Shown here in pieces: positions 48,066 to 57,163 of a DNA stretch of 64,000 nucleotides. The position numbers were made by a program, and so were the translations under genes. The stretch comes from Jaltomata sinuosa. Its lineage: Eukaryota > Streptophyta > Magnoliopsida > Solanales > Solanaceae. How positions within the stretch are numbered: the stretch's first letter is position 1; each line of letters opens with the position of its first letter. The DNA is taken from NCBI GenBank assembly GCA_003996215.1, contig QJPP01004084.1, forward strand, positions 1 through 64,000, in the 5' to 3' direction. The notes below the pieces were generated by a model. The model was not told the DNA's origin. It saw only the letters and a list, made by a program, of their open reading frames with translations, and made no database searches.

Positions 48066-51000
48066 TGCTTATTCATCAGCTAGTGCATCTTCCCCTAGAT
48101 AATCAGGTGATCAGTGGTTCCAGTACAACCATGGCTCTGGAATACAAGGTACTCAATCTCAGGGAAGTGTGGCCCAGTCAGCTCCATCTTATGCTCCTTG
48201 CGCCACTTGTGGTAAAGTTCACCGTGGTCAGTGCTTAATGGGCAAGGGCATGTGTTATGGTTGTGGACAGCCTGGACATATCCACAAGGAGTGTCCTCAG
48301 GCTAACAGAACTTTTTGGGGAAACAAGGCTTCATCCCCTACTTCATCAGCCCTAGCTGCTAAAAGAGCTACTTCTAGTTCAGGTAGGGGTCAAAACCATC
48401 TCTATGGGCTATCTACTCGCCAGGAATATGAGGCTTCGCCTGATGTTATCACGGGTATGTTACAAATTTTCTCCAGTGATGTTTATGTATTACTTGATCC
48501 TGGTTCCACCTTATCTTATGTGACCCCCTATGTGGCTGTAAATTTTGGTTTTGCTCCCGAAAATATTCCTGAACCTTTCCTAGTTTCCACCCCTGTCGGT
48601 GATTCCATTATTGCTAGAAGAGTCTATAAGAATTGTATTGTGACTATTCTACTTAAGGATACAGTGGTGGATTTGGTAGAGCTTGACATGATAGAGTTTG
48701 ATGCAATTTTGGGGACGGATTGGCTTTACTCTTGATATGCTAATATAGACTGTAGGACTAGAAAGGTCAAATTCTGTTTTCCTAATAAACCAGTCCTTGA
48801 ATGGGAGGGTAGTCTCGTAGCGCCTAAGGGAAAGTTTATCTCCTGTCTTAGAGCCCGAAAGATGATATCCAAGGGTTATTTGTACTATTTGGTTCAGGTC
48901 AGGGATTCTAATGTTGAAAGCCCTCTACTCTAATTTGTTCCCATTGTTAATGAATTTACCAAAGTGTTTCCCGAAGACCTTCCCAGGGTTCCTCCCAATA
49001 GGGAAATAGACTTTTGGATAGATCTTTTGCCGGACACTAGACCCATTTCCATTCCACCTTATAGGATAGCTCCTGCGGAGCTGAAGGAGTTAAAGGAACA
49101 ATTGAAAGACCTCCTTGATGAAGGTTTTATCCATCCTAGTGTATCTCCATGGGGTGCTCTAGTCCTATTCGTGCATAAGAAATATAGGTCTCTTCGTATG
49201 TGTATTGATTATCGCCAACTGAACAAAGTCACAGTGAAAAACAAATACCCTCTTCCCAGAATTAATGACCTTTTTGACCAACTTTAAGGTGCTAAATGTT
49301 TCTCCAAAATAGACCTCAATTCGGGTTATCATCACTTGAAAGTTAGGGAGGTTGATATTCCTAAGACTTCTTTCCGTACTCGGTATGGCCATTTCGAATT
49401 CTTGGTCATGTCCTTTGGTCTGACTAATGCTCATGCAGCCTTCATAGATCTTATGAACAGAGTGTTTAAACAGTGTTTGGATACATTTGTTTTAGTGTTT
49501 ATTGATGACATCCTGGTTTACTCTCGGAGTGAGGAGGAGCATATCAATCACCTCCGAATTATGCTACAGACTCTTAAGGAGCAGGAATTATATTCCAAAT
49601 TCTCAAAGTGTGAATTTTGGCTAGACTCTATGGCTTTCCTCGGTCATATTGTGTCTAGTGATGGGATTAAGATGGATCCTCAAAAGATCAAAGCGGTGAG
49701 TAAACGATCCCGACCCACAACTCCAATGGATATTATGAGCTTCTTGGGTTTGGCAGGATATCATAGGAGATTTGTGGAAAGTTTCTCATCTATAGCTTCA
49801 CTATTGACAAAGCTAACGCAGAAAAAGGTTAAGTTCATATGGTCCAATATTTGTGAGGGTAGCTTTGAGAAGTTGAAGGATTGTTTGACCTCTGCCCCTG
49901 TCCTGACTCTACCTGAGAGAGTTGAGGGATTTGTGGTTTATTGTGATGTGTACCTAGTGGGACTTGGGTGCGTACTTATGAAACATAGAAAGGTTGTAGC
50001 TTATGCTTCCAGACAACTTAAGGTTCACGAAAAGAACTACCCAACCCATGACCTTGAGTTAGCAGCGGTGGTCTTTGCACTTAAGATTTGGCATCATTAT
50101 TTGTATGGAGTGCACACGGATATCTTCATTGATCACAAAAGTTTGCAGTATATTTCACCCAGAAAGAGCTGAATCTCTGGCAAAGGAGGTGGCTCGAATT
50201 GTTGAAGGACTATGACATGAGCTGCACTATCACCCAGGTAAGGCTAACGTGGTTGCTGATGCTCTTAGCTGGTTGTCTATGAGGAGACTTTTTCATGTGG
50301 AGGAGGAAAAAAGAGGATTGGTGAAAGACATTCGCCCTCTTGCCAACTATGGAGCTCGGCTGCTAGATTCTGAGGACGGCAGGATTATGGTGCATGAGAT
50401 AGCTAAGTCATCCTTGGGTGCTGAGGTGAAGGAAAAGAAAACTAATGACCCCATACTTATGCAAATTAAGGAGGATGTGGGGAAGCAGAAGATCATGGCT
50501 TTTGAAATAGGAGGGGATGATATATTATGGTACCAAGAGAGAGTGTATATGTCGAATGTAGATAGCTTGCGCGAGAGGATATTGGCCGAGACTCATACTT
50601 CCAGGTACACTGTTCACCCTGACTCTACTAAGATGTACCATGATTTGAAAGAGTTGTATTGGTGGAATACTATGAACAGAGATGTGGCCAACTTTGTTGC
50701 TAAGTGTTTCACCTGTCAACAAGTTAAGGTTGAATACCTAAGGCCTGGTGGTACGTCCCAAGACATAGATATCCCGATGTGGAAGTGAGAGATGATAAAC
50801 ATGGATTTTATTACCGGTCTCCCACGTTCTCATAACCAATATGACTCAATCTGAGTCATTATTGAAAGTATGACCAAGTCTGCCTATTTTCTACCTGTGA
50901 GGACAACTTATTCGGGGGAAGATTACGCGAAGTTATAAATTTAAGAAATTGTCAAATTGCATGGTGCACCGGTGTACATTATATCTAATAGAGGGACGCA

Positions 51001-51840
51001 ATTCACTTCTCAGTTTTGGAGAACTTTCCAGAAAGGTTTGGGTATGCAGGTGAACCTTAGTACCGCTTTTCATTCTCAGACGGATGGGCAAGTGGAGCAC
51101 ACGATTCAGACCTTGGAAGATATGTTGAGAGCATGTGTCATTGATTTCAAAGGAAGTTGGGTAGACCACTTTCCTCTCACTGAATTCGCCTACAACAATA
51201 GCTACCACTCAAGTATACAGATGGCACCATTTGAGGCTCTCTATGGTAGGAGGTGTAGATCGCCTATTGGATGGTATAAGGTGGGTGAAGATAAGTTGTT
51301 GGGGCTAGACCTTCTGCACCAAGCGATGGAGAAAGTTAAGACCATTTTAGAGAGGCTAAAGACCGCCAAAAGTCGCCAAAAGTCTTATGCGGATGTTAGA
51401 AGGAGGGAGTTGGAATTCATCATTGGTGATTGGGTGTTGTTGAAAGTCTCTCCTATGAAGGGAGTTCTGAGGTTTGGGTGGAAGGGTAAGCTCAGTTCTC
51501 GTTATATTGGCCCTTATCAGATTTTGAAGAAGATCGGAAATGTTGCTTATGAGTTAGAATTACCTGCAAGTTTGGCATCAGTTTATCCCGTGTTTCATGT
51601 GTCTATGCTCAAGAAGTGTGTGGTAATCATTCACTTGTGGTTCCTATAAAGGACATTGGAGTGAAAGATTTGTTCTCTAGGAAGAAGTCCCCATAGAAAT
51701 TTTGGATCGGCAAGTTCGAAGGTTAAGGACCAAAGAAATAGCTTCGGTGAAAGTTTTATGGAAGAATCAGAAAGTGGAAGAAGCTACTTGGGAATTGGAA
51801 GAGGACATGAAGTCCAGATATCTCTTTTTGATCACTTTTC
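48066..51840 (+). pseudogene. gypsy A gag end and pol, broken
   Basis: Gag resumes after gypsy B and includes the zinc knuckle CYGCGQPGHIHKEC near 48258. The protease has LLDPGSTLSYVTP near 48490. RT covers YRQLNK to FIDDILVYS near 49500. RNase H follows (VVYCDVYLVGLGC near 49935), then the integrase zinc finger and core (MDFITGLPRS, then ISNRGTQFTS where the catalytic Asp is Asn, then GQVEHTIQTLEDML), and a chromodomain (EILDRQVRRLRTKE near 51698). Stops are TGA 48733, TAA 48931, TAA 49285 and TGA 50786, with more near 50850-50940. Two compensating frame changes lie between 50150 and 50245, and another near 51640-51690. Confidence 0.9.
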
Positions 51841-51970
51841 CAGACAAAGTTAATAAAGGTACTAATACATAGCTTGTTTCCAATTCCTTTTCATGTTATT
51901 CCTTACTGTCTCTTTTGCATGCCTATGTCATACTAAAAGTGTCCTTAATCATCATTCGGAGATGAATGAT

Positions 51971-51991
51971 CCCAGAGGGGGGGGGGGATAT
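51971..51991 (+). other. gypsy A polypurine tract
   Basis: A run of G with flanking A, CAGAGGGGGGGGGGG then ATAT, lies immediately upstream of the 3' LTR start at 51992. It follows the conserved block GATGAATGATCCC. It would prime plus-strand DNA synthesis. Confidence 0.85.
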
Positions 51992-53013
51992 TGTAACACC
52001 CCAAACTTTTGAGCTAGGATTCCAATCATTTTTCGCGTGTAATTAGACCTTAACCCAGAAGATTTCATTGTAACTAGGTGTTATGGTCATAGCACTATGT
52101 GTGCAAAGAGTATTGGATGTGAATTAAGGTCTTAAGGAACCTCTAGCACAAGTTAAGTTGAAAGCTTCTCTACCGACTAAGTTTTCGTATAACTTTCTAA
52201 CTTGGGTCATCTTCAAATAATCATTGCTCCTAGAATATAAAGAGTTAGGTGGCCTATTACCCACCAAATTAAAGGTCTTTGAGTCTTCTTTCCAACTCCA
52301 TCAACTGTGCATTAATCTGAGCCCGAAGTAAAAACTTATGATTAGTTTACCAAGAAGACGTCTGTCTGACCAGAAGTCTGTTGAATTTAGGGAGTTAAAA
52401 CAGAAGGGAAAATGAACCATTTTTAGAGACAACGGTCCTTTTTTTTGACCGTTTTTGGAGACAAAAGCTCGTCAAATTCTGTAAGTTAAAACGCCTTGGA
52501 AAATGGTCCATTTGTGGCCATAACGGGCTATTTTGGTGACCATTGTGGGACGCATTTTCCTTCCTAGACCAATCCAGATTTTAATTGGAATTGCCTATAA
52601 ATAGGACTCCTAGGGTATTATTATGGGAATTGCTTCTCTTAAGTTATTTTGAGGGTGTTTTGGTCCTTTTCTCATCCAAGATTCGTCTTCCACCCATTCT
52701 AAATATTCCTAAACCTCCTAAGGCACGAATTAGGTTCAGAAAAGTGCGTTACTCTTCTCCTCAAGATTCCTTGAAGCAAGAGCTCTTAGGGTTCATAGAT
52801 AAAGGGCAAAAACTCAAGTTTTCTTCGTCTTTCTCCGTCAAAAGGTACGCAGAACGATCCTATTTCCAAGTATTTTCTAAATATCATGGTTTTCAACCCT
52901 TATGCCTTCGCTTATACTATTTTAAATATGAAACTTAGGGTTGCAAGTATAGTCCTACTAGTTTTGCTTAAAACTCATGAAATTGTGATTTCCCTACCTT
53001 TTACTTGAAATGG

Positions 53014-53090
<77 letters not shown>

Positions 53091-54247
53091 AATTGTCCGA
53101 GAATGGGGACTTGAATGGTCTTTACTTGCTCTTTGCAATATCCAAAAGACTTTAGATGATTTACTATTCCGGAAAGTATTGCTATTTTAACGATCTTTGA
53201 GAATGGATTGAATTGAGACAAAGATTATTGTTTTCTTATATGAATCCTATGAAATGGGCATAATGAATTATTGATGGACCTTATGAGTTTTATATTGATG
53301 AAATAGGTGACTTGAAAGTCTTGGTATGACGATACCAATAACGATGTATGCCCCTAACGAAATTGTATTATTGAATGATATTTTTAAAGATATTAAAAAT
53401 GGTAATAATTTGGGCTCTAAAAGAATTAGATGGTTATCCGAGAAGGTGTGAGGCTAAACGTCTCAACGCCTGAAACCTGTGTTTTGCCGACATAGGGATG
53501 GTTAGATTCTAACTTGGGACGACCTTATCTTTTCCTCTACGAGGATGATTGTGCTGGCCATATTATATCGAAATCTCGACTCATACGACAAACATGGGTT
53601 GGAGCTTAGTTGATCGAGCATTGATCGAACCCACATAGCCCGTGGTGATGAATAGAAGTCGATGATACCATCTAGTTCAAAAGTAAATGATATAAGTCTA
53701 TTATTTTTTGCTTAATGGAAACTACTTGGATATTTGTTGTTATTGTATTGGAAGTGTTTTAAATACCAGCTTTTCAGATAAAGTATTTTGTATCTATTTT
53801 CTCTGTTCTGTGTACAACTATATTCCACGTACTGACCGTCTTCGGGCGGCTACACCGTTGTATGATGTAGGTTCAGAAGCACCTCCCGTGGCACTACTCA
53901 GCGCTAGATTCGAGCAGACAGATCCAACTTTTGGTGAGCCTCCATCCTTCGGAAGGTCACTTCTATGATACATAGTTATAGTATTTCATTTTATGGTATT
54001 GTTGGGGCTTGTCCCGGTATAGATAATTTCTTTTCATTATGGAATAGAGGCTTCGTAGATTATGTATGATCGGATCCCTAAAGTTTGATTTTGACTCATT
54101 TATATTGAACCAAACATTTTAGTATTGTTTCCATTTTTACAACTCTTTATTATTGAATGTGCTTATTATGAATACTAAGCGGTCTTATCAGGCCTTCATT
54201 GGTCTGGAATGTCCGTTACGTCTGGGGCCTAGTCTCGGATCGTGACA
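51992..54247 (+). repeat. gypsy A 3' LTR
   Basis: 2,256 bases from TGTAACACCC to CGTGACA. The extra length over the 5' LTR comes mainly from the long (TA)n run and a short insertion near 53180. The gypsy A target duplication follows at 54248. Confidence 0.92.
53018..53088. repeat. (TA)n microsatellite in the gypsy A 3' LTR
   Basis: About 71 bases of uninterrupted TA repeat. The 5' LTR has about 17 bases at the same place. The reading frame through it (poly Tyr-Ile) is not a gene. Confidence 0.95.
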
Positions 54248-54252
54248 ATCTG

Positions 54253-54592
54253 AGTCTATATACTAGAGTTAGTTGCAGTGACACACAATAGAGTTATTGT
54301 GGTGTGTGCTTGCAATAGAGTTATTGTAAATTAGAGGAATTAAGAGTTTAATTCCTAGATTGCAATAGGTTGTAATTTGAAGGTTGCTCGTTATGCTAGT
54401 AAAGTTGTTGGTTGAAATCCTACGTGGTAGGTCGTGGTTTTACTTTCTTGAGCAAAGAAGTTTCCACGTAAACATACTGTGTCATCTACTTTACTGCATT
54501 ACTTGTTTGTGCTGATAATTTTCTTGTTTAGAGTCAGAGGACCAAGTAAGGAACCTGATTCCTAGCTTGGTAGTGGTTCATACAAACCTTGA
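54253..54592 (+). repeat. copia 3' LTR, second part
   Basis: After the right ATCTG copy (54248-54252), the copia LTR resumes at the matching point of the 5' LTR (about 10558) and runs to ...ACCTTGA at 54592. The element's GGATT duplication follows at 54593-54597. This pins the gypsy A insertion into the copia 3' LTR. Confidence 0.92.
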
Positions 54593-54597
54593 GGATT

Positions 54598-55424
54598 TCT
54601 ATATTTTGTGCCATAAGGAAGATACAGTTTCAAGAATCTTTAATTTTGTAGTATTCTAGCATACACATAATTATTATATCCTTGGTGCATTCACATTGAA
54701 TGCCTCTAATTTTAATTAAAATACTGCATAGTTAAATATATTAACTTATGAGTATATTTAATGTGATGATGTTACATTTACTTAGTAAAAGTTTTGTCAC
54801 TTAATTTGTTTGTTTAATGTCAAGAAATAATAGTAAAGAAAGAAGAAAATTAAGAATATATATTTATGTATGATTAAAAATCAAAAAATCAAATCAAACC
54901 GAATCAAAATCGATAATAATCAAATCGACAAATGTCTATCATTATATTTGATTTGATTTGATTATCGATTGTCCGAAGAAATCAGATTGGCCCACACATT
55001 TCAATTATGTCAAAAGAGTCCGGCCTTAGGCTTGTTGACCCCGCAACTATTGAAAAATTATTGGACGAATTGAAACTCCACATTTAAAAAAAAGTTAAAA
55101 TGGGATTCGCCCAAAGGTTTGGTGAATCGCTTATTTATTTATTTTTGGTTCATGAACAAACGGACATTAAATGGCTGACATTAACGGAACATGTAGTTCG
55201 CCCAAAGACTGAAAAACAATCCATTTTGGGTTGGGTTTTTGGGAGATCTCTAGAATGAGTGTTCACGAGATAGAAGTCAAGACATTTTTTATTTGAGTTC
55301 TTTCCATTTTATTGTTGCGATTAATATAAAATACATTTTATGGCTTTAATAATTGAATGATAAATCATAGCAAGAAGTTAATTATTACGTTTTAGTATAT
55401 ATAATGTTGCTTTTAGTTGATGAA
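54598..55424. other. AT-rich intergenic DNA right of the copia element
   Basis: This is the continuation of the DNA that ended at 10085. No gene is seen. An imperfect inverted repeat pairs ATCGATAATAATCAAAT (about 54909-54925) with ATTTGATTTGATTATCGAT (about 54950-54969), inside a stretch rich in AATCAAA words. Confidence 0.5.
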
Positions 55425-55493
55425 TTTTCCAGCTTGATGTCTCGCTCTTTTCCAGCTTGATGTCTCGCTCTTTTCCAGCTTGATGTCTCGCTC
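55425..55493. repeat. three exact 23-bp tandem units
   Basis: Three identical units, TTTTCCAGCTTGATGTCTCG plus CTC, lie at 55425-55447, 55448-55470 and 55471-55493. Element G begins three bases later, and the end of the third unit contributes to G's target duplication CTCTA (55491-55495). Confidence 0.95.
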
Positions 55494-55495
55494 TA

Positions 55496-55860
55496 TGTTG
55501 TGAACCAAACCGACTTCGTACGGGCCTATGAGATAGAAGTGGTGAATGAGGCTGGTTCAGTTGGAATTATTGGGCTGAGTAAAATAATGGAGAGTTTTAT
55601 TTGGGATCCAAGCCCAATTAACAGATGGTTTAAAAGGACTAGCGGTTAGAAGGAAGAGGTTAGAAGGAAGAAGTTTATGCGTATTGTGATGTTAACCATT
55701 CTCTCTCGTCTCTTCTCTGTATCTCTGAGTTCCCATCCCAATTTTGTATCAGTCTAATTCTCATCCCTCTTCTTCCTTGTTACTTTGAAATTCCAGTTTG
55801 TTATTCTATATAAACAGTCAATTCTGTTGAATGAAAGTTGCCTATTTTCGGTCTGTTTCA
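55496..55860 (+). repeat. element G 5' LTR
   Basis: 365 bases, from TGTTGTGAACC to GGTCTGTTTCA. A probable TATATAAA promoter lies at 55807-55814. A 14-base tandem duplication (GGTTAGAAGGAAGA) near 55645-55672 explains its greater length than the 3' LTR. Confidence 0.92.
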
Positions 55861-55939
55861 TTGGTGCTTTCGAACTATTGACGATTCAACTAAGGTCGTG
55901 AAGGATTCATGGTCAAAGGATATTGCTGAGATTCAATGT
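55861..55939 (+). other. element G primer site region and leader
   Basis: TTGGTGCTTTCGAAC starts directly after the LTR, where a primer site should be. I do not recognise the tRNA with certainty. The gag frame is already open here, and the first in-frame ATG is at 55940. Confidence 0.55.
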
Positions 55940-57163
55940 ATGTTACAAGTGATGGTAGGGAAATTGTCTCGGATGACACCTCAGTTTTCCTCTGGTTCAC
56001 GTTTGTCCATGGAATCTAAACATGTGAAAATTCCTAGATTCAACGGTGATGACCCTGTGGCATGTAGGGTTGGGCGTTCGGTCGGTTCGTTTCAATTTGC
56101 CAAAATTCGGTTTGATTTTTCGGTTTGGTGAAAATGTTAACCAAAACCAAACTGAAATAAATTTGGTTCAGTTCGGTTTTTGCAATTTCAATTCGGTTTT
56201 TCGGTTTGACTATCATCATGTTGGGCCTTTTGCAGGTGTAGCTAACACCCAATAATTTCACCAATGAAGCGTGAACTAATATGCTTCAAGTTGTTGCAAA
56301 CCTAATACACAACATGCAAACACCCAACCTTTCAAATCAACCAAAAATGAACACTCAATTCAGTTCAAAGAACTGTTAAACTTCCAACCCACTTGCTGGC
56401 CTTTGTTTTCTTTCCAGAAAGTGATAGAAACTTCTCAAACTCTTTTGAGTTTTGATTACCAGATTGTGACGGACATCCGCAGTCAACGATGGTGGTCTTG
56501 TGGGCTGTGGCGTCGACCGTCAGCAATGGTCTTGTGGGCTGTTACGTCGGACGTCGACGATGGCAGTCCGAGTGAGAATGAGAATTGAGAGTGCATTTGT
56601 GCGTGTGGTACTGGCATAGTGGTATTAGGGATTTCAGATTTGGATTGGGTTTGGGTCATAGACTCATGGGTTTATAAATTTGGGCTTGGTGGGCTGGGTG
56701 TGTAATGTATATTGCTTACTTGTATTTTTTAAAATTCGGTTTTTCGGTTAACCGAAATAAATTTTTTTAAAATTAAAAATCGAACTGAATAAGTGAAATT
56801 TTAAAATTCAAAACCGAAACTGACTGATCAAACCTAAACCAAAATTAAAAAAAAATTGGTTCGATTGGTTTTTCGGTTCGAACCAAAATATGCCCAGCCC
56901 TAGTGGCATGGATATTTCAGGTAGAGCAGTATTTCACTCACTATAACATTGTTTCAGATCATAAATTGTCATTGGCTTCTTTGTATTTGGATGGGGAAGC
57001 TTTGAATTGGTATTGCTGGCTATTTCGAAACAAACAACTTGCGGATTGGGACCATTTTGTGGCACAATTGTTTATTCGGTTTCAATCTCGGAGTCGGGAA
57101 GTACCTAACAGGCGTTTAGCCCTTCTTCGACGTCTTGCCACAGTGGACTATTGCCGTGCCTGA
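55940..57163 (+). pseudogene. element G gag-like region, split by a hAT-type element
   Basis: The frame begins at the ATG at 55940 (MLQVMVGKLSRM) and runs to IPRFNGDDPVA at 56064. After the insert it resumes as WIFQVEQYFTHY at 56911, continuing LYLDGEALNWYCWLF and WDHFVAQLFIRFQ to a TGA at 57161. This is the Retrotrans_gag capsid signature of Ty3/gypsy elements. Removing the insert and one TSD copy makes the frame continuous. The frame is also open beyond the TGA, so gag and the captured part are in phase. No zinc knuckle is visible. Confidence 0.82.
56065..56902. mobile_element. hAT-type non-autonomous DNA element
   Basis: 838 bases with terminal inverted repeats TAGGGTTGGGCG / CGCCCAGCCCTA-like (left TAGGGTTGGGCGTTCGG; right end, reverse strand, TAGGGCTGGGCATATTTTGG). 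It is flanked by a perfect 8-bp duplication, GTGGCATG, at 56057-56064 and 56903-56910. Eight-base duplications are typical of hAT transposons. The ends are rich in TTCGGTTTGG words. The interior is non-coding, with a GC-richer block near 56470-56570. It was inserted in element G gag and is the youngest event there. Confidence 0.92.

Larger units (their letters stand above)
21932..54247 (+). mobile_element. gypsy A, chromovirus (Tekay/Del type), carrying gypsy B
   Basis: Two 2.2-kb LTRs (21932-24105, 51992-54247) are flanked by the 5-bp duplication ATCTG at 21927-21931 and 54248-54252. Between them lie the methionine primer site, gag, protease, RT, RNase H, integrase, a chromodomain and a G-rich polypurine tract. 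The element's gag is interrupted at 25324-48065 by gypsy B. Without that insert gypsy A is about 9.6 kb. The chromodomain after integrase places it in the chromovirus branch of Ty3/gypsy. All frames are broken. Confidence 0.92.
10091..54592 (+). mobile_element. SIRE/Maximus-type copia retrotransposon carrying later insertions
   Basis: The element starts TGTTAAACC at 10091 and ends at 54592. It is flanked by the 5-bp duplication GGATT at 10086-10090 and 54593-54597. Without insertions it would be about 10 kb: LTR, primer site, gag, pol in copia order (protease, integrase, RT, RNase H), a third ORF, clustered polypurine tracts and LTR. The long gag with two zinc knuckles, the third ORF and the several polypurine tracts are Sirevirus (SIRE/Maximus) traits. 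It hosts a solo gypsy LTR at 16062-18202 and gypsy A at 21932-54247. All coding parts are broken. Confidence 0.9.

Noticed and set aside
52994..53221. Protein-coding frame with Tyr-Ile repeats
   Set aside because: It is a translation of the (TA)n microsatellite in an LTR.
55425..55493. CRISPR-like array
   Set aside because: The 23-bp units are directly adjacent with no spacers, in plant nuclear DNA.
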